20,932 bases of DNA, taken from assembly GCA_902482185.1 (NCBI GenBank), contig CABSZR010000005.1, positions 1 through 20,932 of the forward strand, in the 5' to 3' direction. Position 1 is the stretch's first letter; each line of letters opens with the position of its first letter. The stretch is from an uncultured Collinsella sp. (lineage in GTDB: Bacteria; Actinomycetota; Coriobacteriia; Coriobacteriales; Coriobacteriaceae). The notes beneath the pieces are model-generated. The model was not told where the DNA came from and ran no database searches. It saw only the letters and a list, made by a program, of their open reading frames with translations. Shown in pieces: positions 6,700-14,656 of this stretch. Made by a program: the position numbers and the translations under genes.

Positions 6700-7182
6700 A
6701 TGATTCAACCCAAGATTCTTCTCACGCGCATCGATGATCGGTTTATTTACGGGCAAGACGTTGAGCTGTGGAATGAGGCGGTTGGTTCCAACCTCGTCCT
6801 GATCGTTAACGACGAGATTGCGGCGGATTCGCGCAAGTGGGCGCCTATGAGGGTCGCGGTGCCCGAGGGCGTGTGGACACGGTTTTTCTCGGTGCAAAGG
6901 GCCATCGACATCATTCATACCGCAACGCCGCGCCAATTGATTCTGATCATGGTGGCCTCACCCGCCGATGCACTCGCGCTGGTTAAGGGTGGCGTGCCGA
7001 TCACCAAGATCAGCATTGGCCATATGCAGGCAGGGGAGGGCAAGCACCCCATAACGCCCGCAGTCGCCGTAGACGGCGAAGATGTCGCCACCTTCAAAGA
7101 GCTGCAAGAACTCGGCATAGAGCTAGAAATCCGCTATCTCCCCAGTTCCGCCCCCGATCCCATCGACAATCTGTTCAACTGA
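6700..7182 (+). CDS. mannose/sorbose-family PTS IIB protein lacking the active-site His
   Basis: A 160-residue protein that matches the IIB domain of the mannose/sorbose PTS family along its length: LLTRIDDRFIYGQ at the N-terminus, LIVNDEIAADS, GGVPITKISIGHMQAGEGK, AVAVDGEDVATFKELQELGI and ELEIRYLP. In this family the phosphorylated residue is the His of RIDDRLIHGQ; here it is Tyr17 (RFIYGQ), so normal phosphotransfer to sugar is unlikely. No IIA, IIC or IID partner lies beside it. It may be a regulator, a decoy, or a subunit using different chemistry. The start is ATG 6700 or GTG 6697, with only a weak GGGG ribosome site. It is transcribed away from the tRNA. Confidence 0.85.
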   Translation: MIQPKILLTRIDDRFIYGQDVELWNEAVGSNLVLIVNDEIAADSRKWAPMRVAVPEGVWTRFFSVQRAIDIIHTATPRQLILIMVASPADALALVKGGVPITKISIGHMQAGEGKHPITPAVAVDGEDVATFKELQELGIELEIRYLPSSAPDPIDNLFN

Positions 7183-7249
7183 TCCCTTGGGGACGGAGGA
7201 AAACGGATCATTTTGCCCTTGCGAGGGACGCGCGCGATGCCGCCTGTCA

Positions 7250-7401
7250 AAAACTATGCCCATTTACTACGTTTGATCGGTTATCGCCGAGCATGTCGAA
7301 TTTGAGAAAAACAAAACCGCAGGTAGACGGCTCGCGCATTTAACAAAAACCGGTGCATGGTCGAGCATCCCGGGCTAAACGTAGTAAATGGGCATAGTTT
7401 T
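7250..7401. mobile_element. 152-bp MITE-like element with perfect 25-bp inverted ends
   Basis: The arms at 7250-7274 and 7377-7401 are exact inverted copies (AAAACTATGCCCATTTACTA continuing CGTTT), separated by 102 bases with no coding potential. Five bases TGTCA precede the left arm (7245-7249), and TGTCA also occurs four bases after the right arm (7406-7410), perhaps an imperfect target duplication or chance. The structure fits a non-autonomous mobile element. A very long-range hairpin acting as a bidirectional terminator between the IIB gene and galM is the alternative. It occupies most of the 324-base gene-free stretch 7183-7506. Confidence 0.6.
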
Positions 7402-7446
7402 GATATGTCACTCATACAGTCACAGCGAAAAAGAGCCCAAAAGATG

Positions 7447-7480
7447 AAAAACGCCCGTCGGCGGTGTGCCGGCGGGCGTT
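7447..7480 (-). terminator. rho-independent terminator of galM
   Basis: A 13-bp stem (7450-7462 with 7468-7480, one G-T wobble) with a GGTGT loop. On the minus strand it runs into TTTTTCATC. It lies 26 bases after the galM stop. Confidence 0.85.
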
Positions 7481-7506
7481 GCTGTGCGATATGTCGCGTT
7501 GTGGGC

Positions 7507-8559
7507 CTAGTGCCTCATAAAGTGGTATTCGATCACATTGCTGTAGGGATGACCGGGGCCCACGATGCCCTGGGGGAACAGCGCATGGTGCGGCGTGTCA
7601 GGATACATTTCGGCCTCGAGGGCAAAGCCGGCGCCCCAACCATAGTTGGCATCGTCTTTGGCGTGTTCGTCGCCCAGCCAGTTGCCGGTGTAGAGCTGCA
7701 CGCCCGGGGCAGTGGTGTAATAGTCCAGCTCACGGCCGGTCCACATCTCCTCGACGTGCATCGCGCGGCGCAGATTACGGCCGTACTGATAGCCATCGAT
7801 GCACAGGCAGTGGTCGTAGCCACGGGCCTGCTTAATCTGCGGGTCGTCGGCTTCCATGCCGGGCGCGACGGGGCGCAGCTCACGGAAGTCAAACGGCGTG
7901 CCCTCGACCGGAGCGATCTCTCCGGTGGGGATATTCTGCTCGTTGATGGGCAGGTAGTGGGCAGCGTTAGCAACAAAGAAGTGCTCACAGTCCATGCCGG
8001 CGTTATGGCCGGCAAGGTTAAAGTACGTGTGGTTGGTCATGGACACGTAGGTGGCGCGGTCGCTCTCGCAGCCATATTCGATACGGAAGCAGCCGGTGCG
8101 CGTCACGGTAAACACGGCCGTAAAGGTGCGGTTGCCGGGAAGGCCCAGCTCACCGTCCTCAAGCGAGGTGGTCATGCGCACGGCATTGTGGACCTCGTCG
8201 AGCTCAACGTCCCATACGCGCTTGTGCAGACCATGCTCAAGATCGCTGTGCAGGTTGTTGGTGCCCTCGTTGGCGGGCATATGCCAGTCCGTGCCGGCGA
8301 TGGTGATCGTGGCACCTGCAGTGCGGTTGGCCACAGGTCCGATGGTCGCGCCAAAGCAGGCGGGGTTGTCAAAGTAATCCTCGAGCTTATCGAAGCCCAG
8401 CACCACATCGCGCGCGTTGCCGGGGATGTCGGGCACGTCGATGCCCAACACGGTGGCGCCATAGTCCATAATGCGAACGCAGATCTCGGGCCCGTTGAGG
8501 GTGTAACGATGAACGGGGGTACCGCACGGCGCGGTGCCGAAAAGCTCGGAAGTGATCAT
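7507..8559 (-). CDS. galM: galactose mutarotase (aldose 1-epimerase)
   Basis: A 350-residue cytoplasmic enzyme that interconverts alpha and beta anomers of galactose or glucose released from sugars such as lactose. Conserved catalytic residues can be placed: His104 (NNLHS), His177 (MTNHTYFNLAG), Asp249 (RGYDHC) and the base Glu315 (ALEAEMYPDTP). GPVANR at 74-79 is also typical. The start at 8559 is preferred because AGGAA lies just upstream; an in-frame extension to 8619 adds 20 residues without homology. It is divergent from the lacR-like gene and ends in its own terminator. A second, different epimerase-like gene lies at 19233. Confidence 0.93.
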   Translation of the reverse strand: MITSELFGTAPCGTPVHRYTLNGPEICVRIMDYGATVLGIDVPDIPGNARDVVLGFDKLEDYFDNPACFGATIGPVANRTAGATITIAGTDWHMPANEGTNNLHSDLEHGLHKRVWDVELDEVHNAVRMTTSLEDGELGLPGNRTFTAVFTVTRTGCFRIEYGCESDRATYVSMTNHTYFNLAGHNAGMDCEHFFVANAAHYLPINEQNIPTGEIAPVEGTPFDFRELRPVAPGMEADDPQIKQARGYDHCLCIDGYQYGRNLRRAMHVEEMWTGRELDYYTTAPGVQLYTGNWLGDEHAKDDANYGWGAGFALEAEMYPDTPHHALFPQGIVGPGHPYSNVIEYHFMRH

Positions 8560-8707
8560 TTGGTTCCTAACATCGAGGTATTTCGGACAAACTGTAGCGC
8601 GAACAGGCGAGATTATCACTACACCCCACTAAAGCAGGGGGTATTTTTCTCAAAAAAGTGATGATTGGAGCTGTGCGGGCGTTCATTTCTGACGCGCGCG
8701 AGTCTGA

Positions 8708-8733
8708 TACAATTTGTTCGTTATTGTTTGAAT
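8708..8733 (+). promoter_or_regulatory. lacR promoter -10 and TGTTY-N5-TGTTY operator
   Basis: TACAAT at 8708-8713 is a likely -10 box; no clear -35 box is seen. Directly after it lies TGTTCGTTATTGTTTGAAT (8715-8733), the same bipartite motif found upstream of lacF and lacA. A repressor bound here would block the transcription start, so autoregulation is inferred. Confidence 0.55.
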
Positions 8734-8764
8734 TGACGTGAGCGTGGAACAGCGAGGACTCATC

Positions 8765-9529
8765 GTGATTAAAGCGGAGCGACAGGATAAGGTTCGGCAG
8801 CTGCTCGAGGAACAGGGAACGGTCTCGGTCAAGGAGATTTCGGATGCGTTAGGTGTCTCGGATATGACGATCCGCCGTGACCTTGAGGAGCTTGCGAGCC
8901 TGGGCGAGATCGAGCGCGTGCACGGCGGAGCCCGCAGTGCGCAGGGCCGTCCACACGCTATGCTGCGCCATGAGTATTCGCACAGCGAAAAGCGCACGAA
9001 GCATGCCGAGGAAAAGTTGCAGATTGCGCGCCGTTCTGTGGAGCTTATCGAGGAAGGCTCGACCATCTTTTTGGGCACGGGCACTACGGTTGAGCAGATG
9101 GCCTCGATGCTGCCGGCGTTTCGCCTGCGCATTGTGACCAATTCGCTTTCGGTGTTTAACCTGCTCGAGGCGCGCGAAGACTGCGACCTGTGCCTGGTGG
9201 GCGGCATGTACCGTCGCCGCACCGCCGCTTTTGTGGGACCAACGGCCGAGGATACCCTACGTGCGCTGGGCATCGACGCGGCGTTTATCGGTGCCAACGG
9301 CATTCTGGACGGCGACGTGTCTACATCCAATATGGATGAGGGTCGTATCCAGCAGCTCGCCTTTAGCAAGGCCGACTCGCGCTATCTGATTGCCGATTCC
9401 AGCAAGATTGGCAAGCGCGACTTCTACACCTTCTGTCGCTTGGACAGCCTGGACGCCGTGGTGTGCGAGCCGAGTATCGCCGCCGAGGATCGTGTCGCCA
9501 TCGAGGAGCACACGCAGGTCATCTGCTAA
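8765..9529 (+). CDS. lacR: DeoR-family regulator, lactose repressor-like
   Basis: A 254-residue transcription factor. An N-terminal winged helix-turn-helix is at about 1-55 (AERQDKVRQLLEEQGTVSV, then SDMTIRRDLEELASLG). A DeoR-type sugar-phosphate sensor domain follows (IFLGTGTTVEQMA, NSLSVFNLL, LVGGMYRRRTAAFVGP, FIGANGI, YLIADSSKIGKRDF). In Gram-positive bacteria, LacR of this family represses lac genes and responds to tagatose-6-phosphate. The lac context and the shared operator motif support that role, though the exact ligand is inferred. The GTG start at 8765 has GAGGA upstream at a normal distance and matches the usual DeoR N-terminus; GTG 8738 would add 9 residues. Confidence 0.85.
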   Translation: MIKAERQDKVRQLLEEQGTVSVKEISDALGVSDMTIRRDLEELASLGEIERVHGGARSAQGRPHAMLRHEYSHSEKRTKHAEEKLQIARRSVELIEEGSTIFLGTGTTVEQMASMLPAFRLRIVTNSLSVFNLLEAREDCDLCLVGGMYRRRTAAFVGPTAEDTLRALGIDAAFIGANGILDGDVSTSNMDEGRIQQLAFSKADSRYLIADSSKIGKRDFYTFCRLDSLDAVVCEPSIAAEDRVAIEEHTQVIC

Positions 9530-9553
9530 CTAGCGCAGCAGACGATACTTCTG

Positions 9554-9571
9554 CCCCTGCCGGCGCAGGGG
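9554..9571. terminator. hairpin between convergent lacR and fic
   Basis: CCCCTGC (9554-9560) pairs with GCAGGGG (9565-9571) around CGGC. The stem is strong, but the tail TTATCGCTT is poor in Ts. It lies 24 bases after the lacR stop, in the gap between two convergent genes. Confidence 0.55.
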
Positions 9572-9636
9572 TTATCGCTTCACAATGACGCGTAAATAAC
9601 TTTGGGCAACAAGGATGAGGCTATTCTGGGATATGA

Positions 9637-10869
9637 CTAGACTCCGTATTTCGTCTTTATGTCCCTTGAGAATGAATCGTAGTCTTCATAGAGCCCCTCT
9701 CTGCTTTCATCCTCGGCGTGGTTTACACGTTCAAGGAGCTTATCCTTTGGAGCCTCTTTTGCTATTGCGGCCTCGCTATCGGGTAATGTGGATTGCAAGA
9801 ATAGTTCTAGAGCATGGACGTCTTTGAGTATGTAGCCCGTCGAACGACCCGCTCCTGTTTTTTCGATTGCGCTGCAACTAACAAGCTGACCGAGGGTTCG
9901 TTTAACGGTTACCTCGCTGATATCGGGGCAGTTGGACCGGATGTCGGATTTCTTAATGACGCCGGGTCTCTGTTGAAATAGAACAGCGATGCGCGCTTGC
10001 TTCGACATGGGACGAGTGCTTGATTCAATTAAGGTACGCTGCTCGAGCTGTCGGTAGGCGGCCAGGGTTGTTCCGAGCATGAAACGGATAAAGGGTACTT
10101 CGGTGTTTTGATTTTCATTCCATCCAGTGGAGCTTGCAGCGAGGGCGTTGTAGTAAAGCGCTTTGTTGTCTTCAATAAGTCGTTCGATGCTGATGTAACG
10201 CGCAACGTCGTATCCAGTCTTTTCGAGCAGCAGCGTTGTAAGGAGCCGGCTCATCCTGCCATTGCCATCGTTGAAGGGATGAATGCTGACAAAATCGAAG
10301 ATAAAGCGGAGCGATATAAGGAGGGGATCGCAAACTTGGCGAGATAAAGCATCGTTGAGGGACTGGCAGGCTTCTTTAATAAGTCCCGGGGTTGCTAGAG
10401 CCGAAGGGGGCCTAAAGCGCACAAATCGATTACCTTGATCGTCAATGGAGACGATTTCGTTATCGCTATCCTTCCAATGGCCTCCATACGAGATTGCCGT
10501 GTGCGCCATGAGGTCACGATGCAACTGCAGAATGACCGATGGCGTTACGGGAATGGAATCGTGTTGCTCGTGAATAAGCGACAGCACATCTCGGTATCCA
10601 GCGATTTCTTCCTCTGCGCGGGAGCTTGGCTTGGCGGAATACGCCATGATCGCTTTGAGTCTTTTTTGGGTGGTAACAATTCCTTCAAGTCCGTTGGAGG
10701 ATCGGGTGCTTTGGATCTTAGCCTCCTCCATTAGGGACGATAGAAGCTCGGGTTTGACTTGACTCAGAGCAAGCTGACGGCCTTTATGCTCGCGTATCGA
10801 GAGGAGGAGGTTGGTGATTGGAGTTGCTTCGAGTTCCGCTGGGACTGTGGTGTAATCGAACTGGCGCAT
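9637..10869 (-). CDS. Fic-domain AMP-transferase with N-terminal inhibitory helix
   Basis: A 410-residue Fic protein. The catalytic motif HPFNDGNGRMSR is at 197-208. The N-terminal SNGLEG at 58-63 matches the [S/T]xxxE[G/N] inhibitory motif, with Glu62 as the residue that blocks ATP, so it is a class II self-inhibited enzyme with no separate antitoxin. An N-terminal segment of the Fic_N type precedes the Fic domain. The C-terminal third (KKSDIRSNCPDISEVTVKRT...LGQLVSCSAIEKTGAG) is a winged helix that could bind DNA. Fic enzymes usually transfer AMP to target proteins; the target here is unknown. The ATG at 10869 has AAGGAG in front. The gene has lower GC than its lac neighbours and interrupts the lac cluster, suggesting acquisition. 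Confidence 0.92.
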   Translation of the reverse strand: MRQFDYTTVPAELEATPITNLLLSIREHKGRQLALSQVKPELLSSLMEEAKIQSTRSSNGLEGIVTTQKRLKAIMAYSAKPSSRAEEEIAGYRDVLSLIHEQHDSIPVTPSVILQLHRDLMAHTAISYGGHWKDSDNEIVSIDDQGNRFVRFRPPSALATPGLIKEACQSLNDALSRQVCDPLLISLRFIFDFVSIHPFNDGNGRMSRLLTTLLLEKTGYDVARYISIERLIEDNKALYYNALAASSTGWNENQNTEVPFIRFMLGTTLAAYRQLEQRTLIESSTRPMSKQARIAVLFQQRPGVIKKSDIRSNCPDISEVTVKRTLGQLVSCSAIEKTGAGRSTGYILKDVHALELFLQSTLPDSEAAIAKEAPKDKLLERVNHAEDESREGLYEDYDSFSRDIKTKYGV

Positions 10870-10877
10870 GCGGCTCC

Positions 10878-10952
10878 TTTCGGTATCACGAACATACTTT
10901 CGATATCATAATATCATTAAATGATACCGAAAGTATGTTCGTGATACCGAAA
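10878..10952 (-). promoter_or_regulatory. 75-bp palindromic control region of the fic gene
   Basis: Perfect 25-bp inverted arms (10878-10902 and 10928-10952) flank a 25-base AT-rich centre. Within them TTTCGRTATCA occurs four times, two in each direction (starts near 10878 and 10899, and their mirror images). The left arm overlaps the fic ribosome site (AAGGAG on the minus strand, 10879-10874). The centre contains TATTATGATAT on the minus strand, a possible -10 box. It looks like an operator for dimers or tetramers; the winged helix of the Fic protein itself is a candidate ligand. Confidence 0.65.
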
Positions 10953-11004
10953 ACTAGAAACCATGGTTCATAACTGCTTGGAAAGTTCGGATTTGACTAT
11001 CTTA

Positions 11005-11228
11005 TTGTCTTGATCTGTAACAGGTAGACGGTCGAAAGTGGGCTACGTGTTACAGATTGAGATATTTCTGCTCGGGCGTTCTGTTTGTCTTGATCTGTAA
11101 CAGCTAGGGCCGGAATACTCGGTTACGTGTTACAGATCGAGATCTTCAAGTTCGGGCCGCTCGTTTGTCTTGATCTGTAACAGGTAGGGCCGAAATACTC
11201 GACTAGATGTTACAGATCGAGACAAACG
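11005..11228. repeat. three 80-bp tandem repeats, each an inverted-repeat hairpin
   Basis: Copies start at 11005, 11085 and 11165, an exact 80-base period. Each opens with TTGTCTTGATCTGTAACA and holds a mirrored TGTTACAGAT about 30 bases later, so GATCTGTAACA or a one-base variant appears six times. In the third copy the arms extend to 21 bp with one mismatch (11162-11182 and 11208-11228). The loops are also related to each other (GGTAGGGCCGAAATACTCG style), unlike CRISPR spacers. The repeats fill most of the gene-free stretch between fic and the lacG terminator. Confidence 0.8.
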
Positions 11229-11251
11229 GCCTGCTCGGGTCGAGCCAAAAC

Positions 11252-11295
11252 AAAAAAGGCCGCATGCGAACCCGTGGAGGGATTCGCATGCGGCC
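11252..11295 (-). terminator. rho-independent terminator of the lacE-lacG operon
   Basis: A perfect 13-bp stem (11258-11270 with 11283-11295, arm GGCCGCATGCGAA) is followed on the minus strand by TTTTTTG and more Ts. It lies 22 bases after the lacG stop. Confidence 0.9.
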
Positions 11296-11317
11296 GACAG
11301 GGGGTATGCGGCAAAAG

Positions 11318-12760
11318 TTAGGCCATAAGCAGGCCGGTCTCCGCGACGTTCTTGTACCAGTACGCGCTCGCCTTGGGATAGCGCTTCTGGGTCTCAAAGT
11401 CGATGTAGAACAGGCCGTAGCGCTTGTTGTAGCCGTTGGTCCAGGAGAACTGATCCTGCAGCGACCACACAAAGTAGCCGTCGACGTTTACGCCGCCGTC
11501 AATCGCCTTGAGGATCCATGCGAGATGCTGACGCATATAGTCGATGCGAGGGGCGTCATCGATAAAGCCGTCCTCGAAGTCGTCCTTATAGCCCATGCCG
11601 TTCTCGGTGATGAAGATCTGCTTGTAGTTGGGGTAGCGCTGCTTAATGTAGACGAGCAGATCGAACAGGCCCTCGGGATAGATGATCCAGTCCCAGTCGG
11701 TGGTGGGGATACCAGGCTTGTTCACATGCTCGCCAATACCCTTAACGCGCCAGCGGCCGGTGCCCTTCTCGCCCGTACCGTTGTGGTGCAGGTCGTTCTC
11801 GCCGTCGTAAGCCTTCAAAAAACGGCACTGGTAGTTGTTGACACCCAGGTAGTCGTTGTAGAGCGCGGCCTCGCGCATAATCTCGAGGTCCTCGTCCAGG
11901 ATCTCGATGGTGCCGCCCGAGACGGCAGCCAGGCGGTTGGCGCACTCGAGGGTGTCGGGAGCATAGTCGCCGCGGAAGGTGGCGTCGAGCAAGAACTGGT
12001 TCTGCAGCACGTGCTCGTTGTTGGCGGCCTTGATGTCGGCGGGGTCGTTCTCGTTGAGCGGGTACTTAAACTCCAGCGACTGAATGACCCCGATCTTGCC
12101 CTTAAAACCGCCGTTGTGGAAGGCCAGTACTGCCTTGGCGTGGGCGAGCATCATGTTGTGCTCGCACTGGAAGGCCTCGGCCAGATGCGCCTTGACGCCA
12201 CCGGGGAAGGTGCCCTCGATGTAGGTGTTGGAGGCATCGGCCCAGATCTCATTAAAGGTGAACCAGTAGGTCACCTGGTCGGCGTACTCCTTAAAGCAGA
12301 AGGCGGCAAAGTCCACAAAGGCGTCGATGGTCTCGCGGTTGAGGAAATCGCCCTTCTCAAAGAGGGGCAGCGGCGTGTCAAAGTGATGCAGCGTGACGAA
12401 CGGCTCAACGTGGTGCTTATGGCACTCGGCGAAGAGATCGTGATAGAACTGGACACCCTCGGGGTTGATTTCGCCGGTACCGTTGGGAAAGATGCGGCTC
12501 CAGGCGATGGAGAGGCGAATGCCGTTGATGCCGAACTCCTCGCACAGCTCCAAATCGACGGGGTACTGGTTGTAGAAGTCGGAAGCGGGATCGGGGGAGA
12601 AGCGCCCCTGGGCCTCCAGGAAGTCGTCCCAGGCAACCTTGCCCTTACCGTGGGTACGGGTCTCGCCCTCTACCTGGTAGGCAGCGGTGGCGCCGCCAAA
12701 GACAAAGTCCTCGGGAAACTGCGCAGGCGGGTTGGTGACGCTAGCAGGGTTAACGGACAT
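11318..12760 (-). CDS. lacG: 6-phospho-beta-galactosidase (GH1)
   Basis: A 480-residue family GH1 enzyme that hydrolyses lactose-6-phosphate, made by the lactose PTS, to glucose and galactose-6-phosphate. The acid/base is Glu171 (TFNEIW) and the nucleophile is Glu386 (ITENGMGY). Ser439, Lys446 and Tyr448 (FSWTNGYNKRY) have the same spacing as the phosphate-binding Ser/Lys/Tyr of lactococcal LacG, which separates it from beta-glucosidases. Long stretches match the LacG pattern (TDWDWIIYPEGL; KRYGLFYIDFETQKRYPK). It starts at ATG 12760 and lies 66 bases downstream of lacE on the same strand. The ribosome site (TTGGATC) is weak. Confidence 0.95.
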   Translation of the reverse strand: MSVNPASVTNPPAQFPEDFVFGGATAAYQVEGETRTHGKGKVAWDDFLEAQGRFSPDPASDFYNQYPVDLELCEEFGINGIRLSIAWSRIFPNGTGEINPEGVQFYHDLFAECHKHHVEPFVTLHHFDTPLPLFEKGDFLNRETIDAFVDFAAFCFKEYADQVTYWFTFNEIWADASNTYIEGTFPGGVKAHLAEAFQCEHNMMLAHAKAVLAFHNGGFKGKIGVIQSLEFKYPLNENDPADIKAANNEHVLQNQFLLDATFRGDYAPDTLECANRLAAVSGGTIEILDEDLEIMREAALYNDYLGVNNYQCRFLKAYDGENDLHHNGTGEKGTGRWRVKGIGEHVNKPGIPTTDWDWIIYPEGLFDLLVYIKQRYPNYKQIFITENGMGYKDDFEDGFIDDAPRIDYMRQHLAWILKAIDGGVNVDGYFVWSLQDQFSWTNGYNKRYGLFYIDFETQKRYPKASAYWYKNVAETGLLMA

Positions 12761-12784
12761 GATGATCCAATCGTCTAAATCGAA

Positions 12785-12816
12785 GGGCCAGCCGGTCTTG
12801 GATGGTCGGCTGGCCC
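12785..12816 (-). other. hairpin between lacE and lacG
   Basis: A 10-bp perfect stem (12785-12794 with 12807-12816, arm GGGCCAGCCG) lies in the 66-base gap. On the minus strand it is followed by TTCGATTTAG, a weak T-tract. It may be a partial terminator or an mRNA-stability element that sets the LacE to LacG ratio. Confidence 0.5.
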
Positions 12817-12826
12817 TGAGCGTTAC

Positions 12827-14602
12827 TTACTTCGAGAGTTGCTCGGAGACGAAGGCGAGAGACTTATCGCCGTTCTGGGAGAGCTCGATGTACTGCTTGC
12901 CACGGCAGGCGACGCACTTGTTGCCCACGCGCTCGCAGTCTTTCTGCAGGTCGGCCAGGTAGCTCGCGGCCTGCGGGGCCAGGACGACCAGATCAAAGTC
13001 GGGGAGCATGTCGACGTGGTTGCCATAGGCCTCGGCAGCGGTCTCAAGATTGATGCCGCGCTCCTTGGCGGCCTTGGCCAGCGCGTTAGCGAGCAGGCCC
13101 GAGGTACCGCCACCCTGGCAGAGCACGAGCACGCGCTTGCCGTTGAGGTCGCTGGCGGTCGTTGCCCCGGCAGCGGGTGCTGCAGAAGCGGCGGGGGCGT
13201 CAGCCTTCACGGCCTCGGCGGCAGCGCCGGCAGCAACGCTCTTGGCGTCAGCCTTGCCCTGGAAGGCATCGTTGAGCTTGGCGGCCTTCTCGGCGTTCTT
13301 GGCGGCGAGCTCCTCCTGGGAGATCTCGGCCTCCTCGGCGCACTTCTGGGCGTCATAGGCACGGAAGAACGGGTAGTACAGAACGAAGTCGACGACCAGG
13401 ATAAGGGCGAGCATCACAAAAGCGAGCGGCTGGAAGCCCAGGCCCATGATGGTGCCGATGGGGCCGGGGACGGTCCAAGGCAGGGTGTACATAAAGCCGT
13501 TCATGCCCAAGAAGTCGATAAAGATCTTGAGGATCCAGATGTTGGCGATCGGGGCAAAGACAAACGGGACAAAGAAGACGGGGTTGAGCACGATGGGCGC
13601 GGCGAACAGCAGCGGCTCGTTGACGGCAAAGCAGACGGGGACGATGGCGGCCTTACCGACGGCGCGCATCTCCTGAGACTTGGCCAGGAAGCAGAACATA
13701 AAGACCAGGACGAGCGTGGCGCCGGTGCCGCCCATGCAGACGACGAAGTACTGGGCACCCTGGGTCAGGACAGCGGAAGCGTGCTGGCCGGCCTGGAACG
13801 CAGCCAGGTTGTCGGTCATGTTGGCAACGAGAGCGGCGGCGATGGCGGGCTCGACGATCGAGGGGCCGTGGACGCCGACGAACCAGAACAGGCTCATGGC
13901 GCCGTAGATCACAGCGAGACCGATATAGCCGTCGGCAGCGGTGAACAGGGGCTGGAACACCTGGATGACGCCCTGGGCAAAGCAGAAGCCAAAAGCAGCG
14001 CGGAAGGCGATGTCAAAGACCCAAAAGACGGTGATGCAGACGGAGAAGGGGATGATGTCCTTAAAGGTCTGCGAGATGTTGGGCGGAACCTGCTCGGGCA
14101 TCTTGACGGTGATGTTGCGCTTGATAAAGAACTTGTAGATGATGCCGGTCACAAACGCAGCGATGAAGGCAGTCAGCAGGCCCTTGGAACCAAGGTAGGT
14201 GGTGTTGAAGCCGCTGGCGGCGTCCGTGGCGATGGTGTCGCTCGAAAGGAGCAAGAAGCCGATGATGGCCGCGCACATGCATGAGATAAAGTTGATCTGG
14301 TTGTTCTTGGGCAGGTCGCGGTTCTGAGCGTCGGCGAAGTGCTTGGCCGTGGTGGCGGCACAGGCGATGGCCAGGATGCCCATGGAGTAGTTGTAGCACT
14401 TCCACAGGGCGTTGTTGATGTCATCGGGCCAGTAGAAACCCCAGATATTGGGAACCGAGGCTACCAGGCAGAAGATGGACGAGAAGATGATGATGGGGAT
14501 GACGGAGATAAAACCGTCGCGGATCGCCTTGAGGTACTTGTTGCGGGCGATCGCGTTGAAAAAGGGCTGCCCCTTTTCGATGATGGCGATGAGTTGCTCC
14601 AT
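12827..14602 (-). CDS. lacE: lactose-specific PTS EIICB permease
   Basis: A 591-residue membrane transporter that imports lactose and phosphorylates it. Residues about 1-425 form the EIIC domain with many helices and the sugar-site signatures FWFVGVHGPSIVEP and FAVNEPLLFAAPIVLNPVFF. A long Ala/Lys-rich linker at about 425-485 leads to the EIIB domain, whose phosphorylated Cys495 lies in VLVLCQGGGTSGLL. The C-terminus KQYIELSQNGDK is typical of lactose/cellobiose EIIB. The start at 14602 has TAGGAG at a good distance. It is the first gene of a lacE-lacG operon, divergent from a LacI-family regulator. Its EIIA partner LacF is encoded separately at 16179 on the opposite strand. Confidence 0.95.
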   Translation of the reverse strand: MEQLIAIIEKGQPFFNAIARNKYLKAIRDGFISVIPIIIFSSIFCLVASVPNIWGFYWPDDINNALWKCYNYSMGILAIACAATTAKHFADAQNRDLPKNNQINFISCMCAAIIGFLLLSSDTIATDAASGFNTTYLGSKGLLTAFIAAFVTGIIYKFFIKRNITVKMPEQVPPNISQTFKDIIPFSVCITVFWVFDIAFRAAFGFCFAQGVIQVFQPLFTAADGYIGLAVIYGAMSLFWFVGVHGPSIVEPAIAAALVANMTDNLAAFQAGQHASAVLTQGAQYFVVCMGGTGATLVLVFMFCFLAKSQEMRAVGKAAIVPVCFAVNEPLLFAAPIVLNPVFFVPFVFAPIANIWILKIFIDFLGMNGFMYTLPWTVPGPIGTIMGLGFQPLAFVMLALILVVDFVLYYPFFRAYDAQKCAEEAEISQEELAAKNAEKAAKLNDAFQGKADAKSVAAGAAAEAVKADAPAASAAPAAGATTASDLNGKRVLVLCQGGGTSGLLANALAKAAKERGINLETAAEAYGNHVDMLPDFDLVVLAPQAASYLADLQKDCERVGNKCVACRGKQYIELSQNGDKSLAFVSEQLSK

Positions 14603-14656
14603 GCAAAGCTCCTAAGAGTCGGTGGGTTGGCAACGATGGTAGCTTTTGACGTTTGG

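Noticed and set aside
7187..7212. terminator after the IIB gene (TGATCC...GGATCA TTTT)
   Set aside because: Only 6 pairs with a loop of about 20 bases; too weak to call.
7357..8661. 434-residue plus-strand open frame
   Set aside because: Antisense to galM, and it runs through the galM terminator and the inverted repeat.
11005..11228. CRISPR array
   Set aside because: The period is 80 bases with paired inverted motifs, the intervening loops resemble each other, and no cas gene is near.
11207..12778. 523-residue plus-strand open frame
   Set aside because: Antisense shadow of lacG, without ribosome site or family features.
12839..14284. 481-residue plus-strand open frame
   Set aside because: Antisense shadow of lacE with an artificial Gly/Asp/Val-rich composition.
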